Of a stretch of 5,376 nt of DNA, positions 1 to 5,376 are shown piece after piece. A program made the position numbers and the translations under genes. This DNA comes from Acidobacteriota bacterium (lineage in GTDB: Bacteria > Acidobacteriota > UBA6911 > RPQK01 > DATIPO01). The first letter of the stretch is position 1. Every line of letters begins with the position of its first letter. The DNA is taken from the NCBI GenBank assembly GCA_028277865.1, contig JANQFM010000220.1:1-5376 (forward strand). The letters are read 5' to 3'. The notes beneath the pieces are model-generated. The model was not told the DNA's origin, did no database searches, and was given only the letters and a program-made list of their open reading frames with translations.

Positions 1-2
1 GG

Positions 3-1607
3 AGTAACAACATCGTCGCCATTTCGCCGGACGGCCGAAGTTTCGTCTTTACGGGACGGCAGGGCCGCAACCAGCTATTCATCAGGCAAGCCGGAAGTCG
101 CGAGGCCGTACCGCTGGAGCAGACCGAAGGCGCACGAGCCCCTTTCTTTTCGCCGGACGGCAAGTGGATCGCCTTTTTTGCCGAGGGCCAGCTCATCCGT
201 CTGTCCCTGAGCGGAGGCGCACGGAACACGGTCTGCGAAGAGGCATCTCCCCATGCGGGAGGAAGCTTCATCGACTCCGACACCATCGTTTTTGCCTCAG
301 AAACCAGCCTGTTCACAGTCCCGGCCGCCGGCGGCACTCCCCGGCTGGTGGCGGCGCCGGACAACGCAGCAGGAGAAACGCAGTACCGCTGGCCTCATGT
401 GTTGCCCGATGGCAGGCATGTGCTGGTGAACATGCAGCGCAAGGACGACGAAACATACGATGACGTGGCCATCGCTGCAGTCTCCTTGAAGACAGGCCAA
501 AAGCAAATCATCTTTCAAGGCGCCCGTCCCCGCTACTCGCCCACAGGCCATCTTCTTTATGCCCATTCCGGAGACATTTTCGCGGTCCCCTTCGATCCCC
601 GCAGCCTGCAGGCCTCCGGCGACCCCGCACGCATTTTTGCCGGAGTGGAGATGGACCTGGCAAACGGCACGGCCCAATACGATGTCTCCCGATCCGGCTC
701 ATTACTGATAGTGGAAGGTGAAGCCGATACCCGTGCCGTTCAATTGGGATGGGTGAGCCGCCGAGGAGACTTTCAGGATCTCGATCTGGAACCCCTGCCG
801 GTTCTTCAGGTGGCCCTGAGCCCAGGCGGGTACCTGATGGCCGCCAGCATCGCCCTCTGCAACCACCAGATCTGGTGGTTCGACCTGCAACGGGCCACCC
901 GAAGCCGGCTCACTCTGGAATGGGACAATCACAACCCGATCTGGCTGGGTGAACAGGCCCTCATCCTCGCCTCCACGCGCCCAGGCCTCTACAATCTCTT
1001 CCAAAAGGAGTTGGGGAGCAGAAAGGCACCCAAAGCGCTTTCCGAAAGCGACTTGGAACAGGTTCCCCACTCGATCCCACCCGACCGGAGCCGACTGGTC
1101 TTTGTGGAAAGGAATCCGTCGACCCAACTCGACATTCTGCAATTGCCTCTCGGCTCTGACGGCCAGGCACAACCGATGCATGCGACTCGGTTCAACGAAG
1201 CACAGCCTCGCATTTCCCCCGACGGGAGCTGGCTGGCCTACCAATCGGACGAGTCGGGAAGGAATCAGGTCTATGTGGAGCCCTTCGGGCGGCAGGGCAA
1301 GACCCTTCAAATCTCAATAGAAGGAGGGCAGCAGCCCCTCTGGTCGCCATCCAGCCCGGAGCTCTTCTATCGCTCGGGGCGCAAGATATTCCGCGTCGCC
1401 TATCAGATTTCCGGCAAGGCCTTTTTGGCCGAGGATCCCCAAGCGATCTTCGAGAAAGAGTTTGTCGGGATTCTCGATGGCTGGGATATGTCGGCAGACG
1501 GCCAGAGTTTCCTGATGGCTCGCCAAGTCAACCGAGCCCGGCCCGGCCCGATCGTCGTGCTGCTGAATTCGGGCAATGCCGCTTCGGGCTCCGGTTCCAG
1601 GCCTTAG
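3..1607 (+). CDS. TolB/PD40-type beta-propeller protein, 5' truncated; probably the C-terminal part of a Ser/Thr kinase-like sensor
   Basis: The frame is open from base 3 to the TAG at 1605-1607, giving 534 visible codons with no start, so the N-terminus lies outside the window. A GTG at 348 could serve as a start, but the reading frame and the blade pattern continue upstream of it, so I reject it. Repeated PD40/WD40-like blades are visible: SPDGRS (visible residues 8-13), FSPDGKW (49-55), LPDGRH (about 134-139), YSPTG (about 178-182) and ISPDGSWLAYQSDESGR (about 404-420) followed by VYVEPF. The last stretch, then GGQQPLWS and ELFYRSG, is typical of the propeller that follows the kinase domain in acidobacterial Ser/Thr kinases. 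The C-terminus (GWDMSADGQSFLM, then PIVVLLN) also fits that family. The kinase domain is inferred, not seen; a stand-alone TolB-like protein or a DNA-binding-domain/propeller fusion is possible. The propeller probably binds a protein or ligand. The tail after VVLLN is Gly/Ser-rich and lacks the more usual Trp-containing ending. Confidence 0.88.
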   Translation, partial: SNNIVAISPDGRSFVFTGRQGRNQLFIRQAGSREAVPLEQTEGARAPFFSPDGKWIAFFAEGQLIRLSLSGGARNTVCEEASPHAGGSFIDSDTIVFASETSLFTVPAAGGTPRLVAAPDNAAGETQYRWPHVLPDGRHVLVNMQRKDDETYDDVAIAAVSLKTGQKQIIFQGARPRYSPTGHLLYAHSGDIFAVPFDPRSLQASGDPARIFAGVEMDLANGTAQYDVSRSGSLLIVEGEADTRAVQLGWVSRRGDFQDLDLEPLPVLQVALSPGGYLMAASIALCNHQIWWFDLQRATRSRLTLEWDNHNPIWLGEQALILASTRPGLYNLFQKELGSRKAPKALSESDLEQVPHSIPPDRSRLVFVERNPSTQLDILQLPLGSDGQAQPMHATRFNEAQPRISPDGSWLAYQSDESGRNQVYVEPFGRQGKTLQISIEGGQQPLWSPSSPELFYRSGRKIFRVAYQISGKAFLAEDPQAIFEKEFVGILDGWDMSADGQSFLMARQVNRARPGPIVVLLNSGNAASGSGSRP

Positions 1608-1639
1608 CCCGATGGTACCCGAAATCATCGCCCCTTCAA

Positions 1640-2482
1640 TCAGTGCAGGCGAATCAGGTCGGCGCACCTCTGAGCCAGTTCGTCCCAGTCGTCGGGATTC
1701 CTTGCAGGCTTGCCCAGCAGCATGCGTGCGGACTCCCAAGCGCGCCGGGCACGCGGGTCCAGGTCTTCGCGGCCTTGCAGCTGCAGGGCGAAATCCTCGA
1801 ATTCCGCCTGTTGAAAGAAGTCGAGGTCATGCTGCCTGCAGGCCAGCCGGGCTGCCTCAGCCCAGTGCCCGAAGCTCAAATAAAAGGGATCCCAGCTGGC
1901 AGGCAGCGACAATGCGATCTGTTCCGGAAAATGCTCCAGGCTCTGCAGGCTTTGCTGTGCATCGACTTTGCGGAGGGCTTGGGCGGCCTCGTCGAGGGCC
2001 ATGGGGCCGGCCCGCTGGATTGTGAGCAGGGATTGCACCTCGCCCAGCAGCGATCGGCCCCGGGAGAAGTCGTCGGCCAGGCGGGCGATTTCCAGATCCA
2101 GTAAAAAGCGTCCCAGGCGGAAAGAAGCGACGGAAGGGCCGACAGCGCCGCCAATGTTACCAACTGGATCTCCCCGCCAGGCCTGCTGGTTGAGTTGGAT
2201 TGCCGTTGCCCGGCCGGTCAAACGGGCGCTCAGTTGAGCAGCCAACTGACCGGGTCCGTCAGGCTGGGGCAGGGCGATGTAAGCCAGCCAGCCCAGTGCT
2301 ACAGCAAGCACGGCTGAGACAGCAAGGCCCGCAACCCGCCGGCAGCTTGCAGCGAGCTGCCTGGAGTCGATTTTCGAAGAGGTGAATTCGTCCTCTTCGG
2401 ATTCCTCCAGTCCATCCCGCAGCTTTCCGGCTGCGAAGGCTGTGACTTCCTCGTCGCCAGGCTGCCGTCGGGTCTTGGACAT
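1640..2482 (-). CDS. Hypothetical single-pass membrane protein, 280 aa
   Basis: I do not recognise this family. The ATG at 2482 is preceded by GGAG with a 9-nt spacer, and the stop is TGA at 1642-1640. Residues 1-49 are hydrophilic, with an acidic patch (EESEEDEF, 26-33) and a basic stretch (RQLAASCRR, 41-49) just before one hydrophobic segment (about 50-71, AGLAVSAVLAVALGWLAYIA). By the positive-inside rule, the short N-terminus should be cytoplasmic and the remaining ~205 residues outside the membrane. That outer part looks largely alpha-helical and rich in Ala, Leu, Gln and Arg (for example FLLDLEIARLADDF, about 126-139), with no enzyme motif that I can identify. The topology resembles anti-sigma or membrane-anchored adaptor proteins, but there is no zinc-binding HxxxCxxC motif and no neighbouring sigma factor, so I assign no function. 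It converges with the propeller gene across a 32-bp gap. It lies downstream of the permease on the same strand but is separated from it by 372 bp. Confidence 0.72.
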   Translation of the reverse strand: MSKTRRQPGDEEVTAFAAGKLRDGLEESEEDEFTSSKIDSRQLAASCRRVAGLAVSAVLAVALGWLAYIALPQPDGPGQLAAQLSARLTGRATAIQLNQQAWRGDPVGNIGGAVGPSVASFRLGRFLLDLEIARLADDFSRGRSLLGEVQSLLTIQRAGPMALDEAAQALRKVDAQQSLQSLEHFPEQIALSLPASWDPFYLSFGHWAEAARLACRQHDLDFFQQAEFEDFALQLQGREDLDPRARRAWESARMLLGKPARNPDDWDELAQRCADLIRLH

Positions 2483-2491
2483 CGATCACAG

Positions 2492-2495
2492 CTCC
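2492..2495 (-). promoter_or_regulatory. Ribosome binding site of the 280-aa membrane protein gene
   Basis: On the minus strand the sequence CCGGAGCTGTGATCGATG places a GGAG core 9 nt before the ATG at 2482. This supports that start over the alternative starts in other frames just upstream. Confidence 0.55.
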
Positions 2496-2513
2496 GGATC
2501 GCTCTCAACTTCG

Positions 2514-2519
2514 ATTGTA
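2514..2519 (-). promoter_or_regulatory. Candidate -10 box for the 280-aa membrane protein gene
   Basis: TACAAT on the minus strand matches the sigma-70 consensus TATAAT at 5 of 6 positions and lies 31 nt before the ATG, which would give a short leader. No good -35 hexamer is found 16-18 bp upstream, and there is no extended TGn motif, so the call rests on the -10 alone. It lies between the structured element and the gene, which fits the gene having its own promoter. Confidence 0.28.
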
Positions 2520-2544
2520 GCCCATCTCCAATTAAGCACCCTGC

Positions 2545-2551
2545 ACTGCGA
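2545..2551 (+). repeat. Possible target-site duplication, left copy (ACTGCGA)
   Basis: The same seven bases recur in direct orientation at 2847-2853, on the other side of the element. They do not abut the terminal repeats: 7 and 8 unmatched bases intervene. This is therefore suggestive only and could be chance. Confidence 0.3.
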
Positions 2552-2558
2552 ACCGCGA

Positions 2559-2579
2559 GTACGCATTCGGTTCACCCGT
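2559..2579 (+). repeat. Left terminal inverted repeat
   Basis: This arm begins GTACGCATTCGGTT and ends CACCCGT. Its reverse complement matches 2818-2838 at 20 of 21 positions. The only mismatch makes this copy GGTTCACC where the partner has the perfect palindrome GGTTAACC. Confidence 0.8.
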
Positions 2580-2597
2580 CAGGCCATCATGGGGAAT

Positions 2598-2670
2598 GTC
2601 TCGGGTCCATCCCAAGACTGCGAATCCGACGGCAGTGCATGCAACGAAACCTGGCAAACGCCACCGTCGG
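2598..2670. repeat. Internal inverted repeats in the left half of the element
   Basis: There is a hairpin GTCT-c-GGG-tccat-CCC-a-AGAC at 2598-2618. It is followed by a 7-bp inverted repeat, CCGACGG (2626-2632) with CCGTCGG (2664-2670). The latter encloses the palindrome TGCATGCA (2636-2643) and a TGGC-aaac-GCCA hairpin (2652-2663). Confidence 0.5.
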
Positions 2671-2676
2671 GCTCGC

Positions 2677-2769
2677 CCCGGCGGAGCGAATGACTGAATG
2701 GCTAGCCAGCGGCTACATCGCACTCTGTGCGCCGCCAATTCTAGCTTTCCAGTCGCAGGCTCCGCCGGG
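2677..2769. repeat. Internal 11-bp perfect inverted repeat with nested hairpins
   Basis: CCCGGCGGAGC (2677-2687) is the exact reverse complement of GCTCCGCCGGG (2759-2769). The enclosed 71 nt hold two small hairpins, TAGCC-agc-GGCTA (2703-2715) and CGCAC-tct-GTGCG (2719-2731). The right arm can instead pair locally with the sequence after it, as a 7-bp stem CGCCGGG/CCCGGCG around ACAGG (2763-2781), so two mutually exclusive folds are possible. Confidence 0.6.
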
Positions 2770-2817
2770 ACAGGCCCGGCGTCGGCCCAGAGAAGCGTTA
2801 CGATTCGATTTGCACCC

Positions 2818-2838
2818 ACGGGTTAACCGAATGCGTAC
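2818..2838 (-). repeat. Right terminal inverted repeat
   Basis: This is the partner of 2559-2579. On the plus strand it begins ACGGGTTAACC and ends GAATGCGTAC. It contains the 8-bp palindrome GGTTAACC (2821-2828). The repeat ends 16 nt before the permease stop codon. Confidence 0.8.
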
Positions 2839-2846
2839 AACCCCGA

Positions 2847-2853
2847 ACTGCGA
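2847..2853 (+). repeat. Possible target-site duplication, right copy (ACTGCGA)
   Basis: Direct repeat of 2545-2551. It ends one base before the permease stop codon (TAA on the minus strand, 2857-2855). Confidence 0.3.
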
Positions 2854-2854
2854 T

Positions 2855-5257
2855 TTACTCCTCTCTCAGAACCACCATGGGATCGACTTGAACAGCCTGG
2901 CGGGCGGGCCATAGGGTAGCGATCAAGGAAACGGCGGCCAAAATGGGAGGCAGGGTCAGAAAGGTGAAGGGATCCAGAGGGCTGACCTGGTAAAGCAGTC
3001 CTTCCATCAAGCGAGTCAGGGCTGCCGCGCCGAGGCAGCCCAGCAGGATCCCGCCTGCAGTCAGGCGGAGGGTTTCGAAAAGCACCATGTGCAGGAGGCG
3101 CCTTCGGTGGGCGCCCAGCGCCATGCGCAAACCGATTTCGCGGCGCCTCTGAATGACGCTCTGCGAGACGAGGCCGTAAATGCCCACCAGTGCCAAAATC
3201 ACTGCCAGCCAGGCAAACCCGCTCAGCAGCCAGGAGGTGAATCGAGGGCGTTCAAGCTGCTCATTCACGATCTCCCTCAGCAGGCGCACGTCCGAAACCG
3301 GCAAAGCGGGGTCGAGCTGCTGCACTTCGTGACGAACCGCATCCACCAGCCCCAGCGGATCCGAGGCGCTGCGCAGCAGGTAGTGATTCCCCCGGTAGGG
3401 CAGTTCAGCGTAGGGCGAGTAGGTCTGAGGCAGCGGGCGGGCGCCGAGGCCTTCCTGACGGACGTCTCCCACCACGCCCACCACCGTCATCCAGTCGTGT
3501 TCGCGGTAGTGCTTCATCCTCTTCCCCAGAGGGCTTTGGCCGGGCCAGAACTGATCGGCCATGCGGCGATTGACCAGTATTGCGCCCCCCTTTTCCCAAA
3601 CCTCTTCTTCGCTCAGCAGACGGCCTCGCAGCAGGGGGATGCCCAAGGTTTCAAAGTAGCCGGGGCTCACCAAGTTGCTGGGGACAAAGGGCTCATGGCC
3701 CGCTTGGGGCTCGGGGCGCCCTTCGACGAACACCATCCATTGGCCTTCAACGGTCAGCGGCGGACTGCTGGCGGCTGCGGCCGACCGGACGCCCGGCAAG
3801 GACTTGAGGCGTTCGACCAATCGCCGGTGGAAGTCCAGGCGCTGCTCGGCATGGGCGTAGTGGGCCGAGGGGAGGGAAACGCTGAAGCTGAGTACGTTGG
3901 GGATGCTAAAGCCGGGATCCGTCGCAGACAGGTTGCGAACGCTTTGCAGCATCAGCACTGATCCCATCAGTAGGATCAGCGCCAGGGCGATTTGGGCCGT
4001 CACCAAAACTTTGCGCCAGCCTTGCGGTGATCCCCCCGACAGGTGGGCGGACTGCTCTTTGAGGCTCCGGGAAAGTCCGCCGCGCGAGCAGCTGAAGGCT
4101 GGGACAGCGCCGAAAAGCAAGCTCGCGCCCAGGCTGATGAGCAGGGCGAAGCCAAAAGCCCTCAGGTCGAGGGCGGCCTGCTGCAAGCGGGGAATGTCGT
4201 CGGGGCTGAGCCGGATCAGCAGCGGCAAGCCGCCCCACGACAGGGCCAGGCCCAACAAGCCTCCCGCCATTCCCAACAGGACGCTTTCGCTCAAGGCCTG
4301 ACGGATGATGCCGCCGTTGGAGGCGCCTAGAGCCTTGCGGATGGCGATTTCCCTCTCCCGTTCGGTGGCGCGGCTGAGCAGCAGGCTGGAAACGTTGCTG
4401 CAGGTGATCAGCAAGACAAAGGCCACCGCAGCCGTCAGGATGAGCAGAGTGGGCCGCGACTCGCCTGCCACTTCCTGATCCAGGGAGTGGAGGGCAGCGC
4501 CGTAGTTTTGGTTGACGGCGGGGAATTCCTCCTCCAACCCACGCGAGACAGCCTGGATGTCGGAGCGGGCTTGCTGCAATGAGACGCCAGGCTTGAGGCG
4601 GGCCACCACATCCAGGTAGCGCCACCGCCAGCTGCGCGCTTCAGCTTCGTTTTGCATCACCATGGGCCGCCAAAAATCGCGCCAGCCGATGGTTGGGTTG
4701 CGGTGGGCCGACGGCATGACACCCACGATGGTCAAGATCTGTCCGTCCAGCCTCAGCGTTTGGCCGATGACTCGATCGTCGGCGAATCGGCGACGGCGCA
4801 GGCTGTGGCTGATGAGCACTGCGTCATGCGAGTCGGGACGGAAATCCTGGGGCTCAAATAGGCGTCCTTCAAGAGGCTCCAAGCCCATGACGGCAAAGTA
4901 GTCCGATGAGACGCTGGCGCCGGCGATCCGTTCCGGCGCCTCTCCGCTTTCCAGGTTGGACTCGAAAGAATTGACGGCCGCCACGCCTTCAAATGACGTG
5001 CCCCGCTCTCTCCAGTGGGCGAAGCTGTTGTAGCTGGTCCCGGCGTCTTCGAAATCGGGCAGGGTCTCGTGCATCACCACCAGCCGATCCGGTTGGGGAA
5101 AAGGGAGGGGGCGAAGCAATACGGCGTCGATGACGCTGAAAATGACACTGGCGGCGCTGATGCCCAGAGCCAGGGTGACCACGATGACGGCACAAAACCC
5201 AGGCCGTTCTAAGATCAGCCGCCATCCGTTGAGCAACCCTTGCCGAACCTCGTCCAT
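2855..5257 (-). CDS. ADOP-family (duplicated orphan) MacB/FtsX-like ABC permease, 800 aa
   Basis: This is an integral inner-membrane permease of the MacB/FtsX type. I chose the ATG at 5257 because GGAGG sits 6 nt upstream; the frame also has a TTG at 5290 that would add 11 residues. Layout, numbered from the ATG: TM1 about 21-46, then a MacB-type periplasmic domain (about 50-260). The first FtsX module follows, with TM about 269-294, the cytoplasmic motif REREIAIRKALGAS (300-313), and TMs about 318-346 and 367-388. TM5 (about 417-439) opens the second half, with the hallmark DPGF after it and a second periplasmic domain (about 440-670). The second FtsX module has TM about 676-698, motif QRRREIGLRMALGA (703-716), and TMs about 728-748 and 767-785. 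The tail PARQAVQVDPMVVLREE is typical of MacB/FtsX permeases. This internal duplication without an ATP-binding domain is the ADOP pattern. An ATPase encoded elsewhere is expected; the substrate is unknown. The N-terminal extension found in many ADOP proteins is absent here. Confidence 0.93.
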   Translation of the reverse strand: MDEVRQGLLNGWRLILERPGFCAVIVVTLALGISAASVIFSVIDAVLLRPLPFPQPDRLVVMHETLPDFEDAGTSYNSFAHWRERGTSFEGVAAVNSFESNLESGEAPERIAGASVSSDYFAVMGLEPLEGRLFEPQDFRPDSHDAVLISHSLRRRRFADDRVIGQTLRLDGQILTIVGVMPSAHRNPTIGWRDFWRPMVMQNEAEARSWRWRYLDVVARLKPGVSLQQARSDIQAVSRGLEEEFPAVNQNYGAALHSLDQEVAGESRPTLLILTAAVAFVLLITCSNVSSLLLSRATEREREIAIRKALGASNGGIIRQALSESVLLGMAGGLLGLALSWGGLPLLIRLSPDDIPRLQQAALDLRAFGFALLISLGASLLFGAVPAFSCSRGGLSRSLKEQSAHLSGGSPQGWRKVLVTAQIALALILLMGSVLMLQSVRNLSATDPGFSIPNVLSFSVSLPSAHYAHAEQRLDFHRRLVERLKSLPGVRSAAAASSPPLTVEGQWMVFVEGRPEPQAGHEPFVPSNLVSPGYFETLGIPLLRGRLLSEEEVWEKGGAILVNRRMADQFWPGQSPLGKRMKHYREHDWMTVVGVVGDVRQEGLGARPLPQTYSPYAELPYRGNHYLLRSASDPLGLVDAVRHEVQQLDPALPVSDVRLLREIVNEQLERPRFTSWLLSGFAWLAVILALVGIYGLVSQSVIQRRREIGLRMALGAHRRRLLHMVLFETLRLTAGGILLGCLGAAALTRLMEGLLYQVSPLDPFTFLTLPPILAAVSLIATLWPARQAVQVDPMVVLREE

Positions 5258-5263
5258 CGAACC

Positions 5264-5268
5264 CCTCC
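5264..5268 (-). promoter_or_regulatory. Ribosome binding site of the ADOP permease gene
   Basis: GGAGG on the minus strand, within GGGGAGGGGTTCG, lies 6 nt before the ATG at 5257. This near-ideal Shine-Dalgarno decides the start in favour of the ATG over the upstream TTG at 5290. Confidence 0.75.
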
Positions 5269-5317
5269 CCAGCCCCGAAAACACCCGCAATCAAGAGTTT
5301 GTTTCTTGGCTGGAGAA

Positions 5318-5346
5318 AGGATAGTTGCATCGGTTTGATCTGTCCA
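5318..5346 (-). promoter_or_regulatory. Candidate sigma-70-type promoter of the ADOP permease gene
   Basis: On the minus strand TGGACA (5346-5341, 5 of 6 to TTGACA) and TATCCT (5323-5318, 4 of 6 to TATAAT) are separated by exactly 17 bp. Transcription would start near 5311, giving a leader of about 54 nt that contains the Shine-Dalgarno. Acidobacterial promoters are poorly characterised, so this is a consensus match only. Confidence 0.38.
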
Positions 5347-5362
5347 GGCCGGGCAAATCAAA
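5334..5362. repeat. Spaced inverted repeat flanking the candidate -35 hexamer
   Basis: TTTGAT (5334-5339) and its reverse complement ATCAAA (5357-5362) are separated by 17 bp, with the candidate -35 hexamer (5341-5346) between them. The arrangement could be a dimeric regulator's operator. The arms are short, so a chance match is quite possible. Confidence 0.25.
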
Positions 5363-5376
5363 GAATGGGAGCCACA

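Larger units (their letters stand above)
2559..2838. mobile_element. MITE-like non-autonomous element or structured intergenic repeat (280 bp)
   Basis: The stretch is bounded by two 21-bp inverted repeats (2559-2579 and 2818-2838) that match at 20 of 21 positions. Inside are further inverted repeats: 2626-2632 with 2664-2670 (7 bp), 2677-2687 with 2759-2769 (11 bp, perfect), and short hairpins at 2598-2618, 2652-2663, 2703-2715, 2719-2731 and 2763-2781. The size, the lack of a transposase, the intergenic position and the terminal repeats fit a MITE or a palindromic intergenic repeat mobilised in trans. A 7-bp direct repeat (ACTGCGA) flanks it slightly outside the terminal repeats and could be a target duplication. 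If so, the true ends would be 2552 and 2846. I cannot name a family. A structured non-coding RNA or a stability or processing element in the permease 3' UTR is an alternative. Copy number in the genome would decide. Confidence 0.5.
2483..2854. other. 372-bp intergenic region dominated by a structured repeat-like element
   Basis: No convincing gene lies here. Open frames on both strands (a 95-codon GTG-initiated minus frame at 2819-2532 and a 91-codon plus frame at 2639-2914) have no ribosome binding site and no recognisable domain. The minus frame spans the repeat element almost end to end, and the plus frame runs into the permease gene. The region holds, from left to right: the ribosome binding site and candidate -10 of the downstream gene, a possible flanking direct repeat, an element bounded by terminal inverted repeats (2559-2838), the second copy of the direct repeat, and then the permease stop codon. 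Confidence 0.7.

Noticed and set aside
348..350. GTG as the start of the propeller gene
   Set aside because: The same frame is open to the window edge and already encodes two clear SPDG blades upstream, so the gene starts outside the window.
702..1310. 202-codon minus-strand frame opposite the propeller gene
   Set aside because: It is antisense to well-supported PD40 blades, with no ribosome binding site evidence or domain.
1610..1630. Possible bidirectional terminator between the convergent genes: CGATGG ... TCATCG hairpin
   Set aside because: The stem has only 5 Watson-Crick pairs plus one G-T around a 9-nt loop, and neither strand has a following T-tract. It is too weak to call a terminator.
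2532..2819. 95-codon minus-strand frame across the repeat element
   Set aside because: It has a GTG start without a Shine-Dalgarno, a translation without recognisable domains, and boundaries that follow the inverted-repeat element. It is more likely open by chance in a GC-rich repeat than a small gene.
2559..2838. CRISPR-like or tandem repeat array in the intergenic gap
   Set aside because: The repeats are inverted and paired, not direct and regularly spaced. There are no spacers and no cas genes.
3089..3961. 290-codon open frame on the plus strand inside the permease gene
   Set aside because: It is antisense to a clear permease coding region, and its translation is rich in Gln and His with no domain. 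It is an expected shadow of GC-rich coding sequence.
3906..4625. 239-codon minus-strand frame overlapping the permease
   Set aside because: It is the same strand in a shifted frame within the permease; the translation is Pro/Arg-rich with no family match. The permease frame is intact across this region, so no frameshift is implied.

Overview
The window looks like a piece of a GC-rich acidobacterial chromosome. I infer this from two gene types typical of that phylum: a large beta-propeller protein of the kind found at the C-terminus of acidobacterial Ser/Thr kinases, and an 'orphan' duplicated MacB/FtsX-like permease (ADOP family). No taxonomic marker is present, so the assignment rests on gene content only.

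Layout: (1) Bases 3-1607, plus strand: a 5'-truncated gene whose visible 534 codons encode repeated TolB/PD40 propeller blades. (2) Bases 1640-2482, minus strand, converging on it with a 32-bp gap: a 280-residue single-pass membrane protein that I do not recognise. (3) Bases 2483-2854: a 372-bp gap with no convincing gene. It is mostly occupied by a compact element with 21-bp terminal inverted repeats (20 of 21 positions match), several internal inverted repeats and a possible 7-bp flanking direct repeat. This looks like a non-autonomous MITE-like element or a structured intergenic repeat, and it is the most interesting signal here. (4) Bases 2855-5257, minus strand: an 800-residue ADOP-type permease with two FtsX-like membrane modules. 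(5) Bases 5258-5376: its upstream region, with a strong Shine-Dalgarno sequence, a plausible sigma-70-type promoter and a spaced inverted repeat flanking the -35 hexamer.

The permease and the 280-residue protein lie on the same strand, but the inserted element and a separate candidate -10 box suggest they are transcribed separately. No ABC ATPase, transposase, CRISPR array, tRNA or rRNA is visible. I found no clear multi-gene defence or biosynthetic system. The candidate novelty is the structured element, not a protein system.
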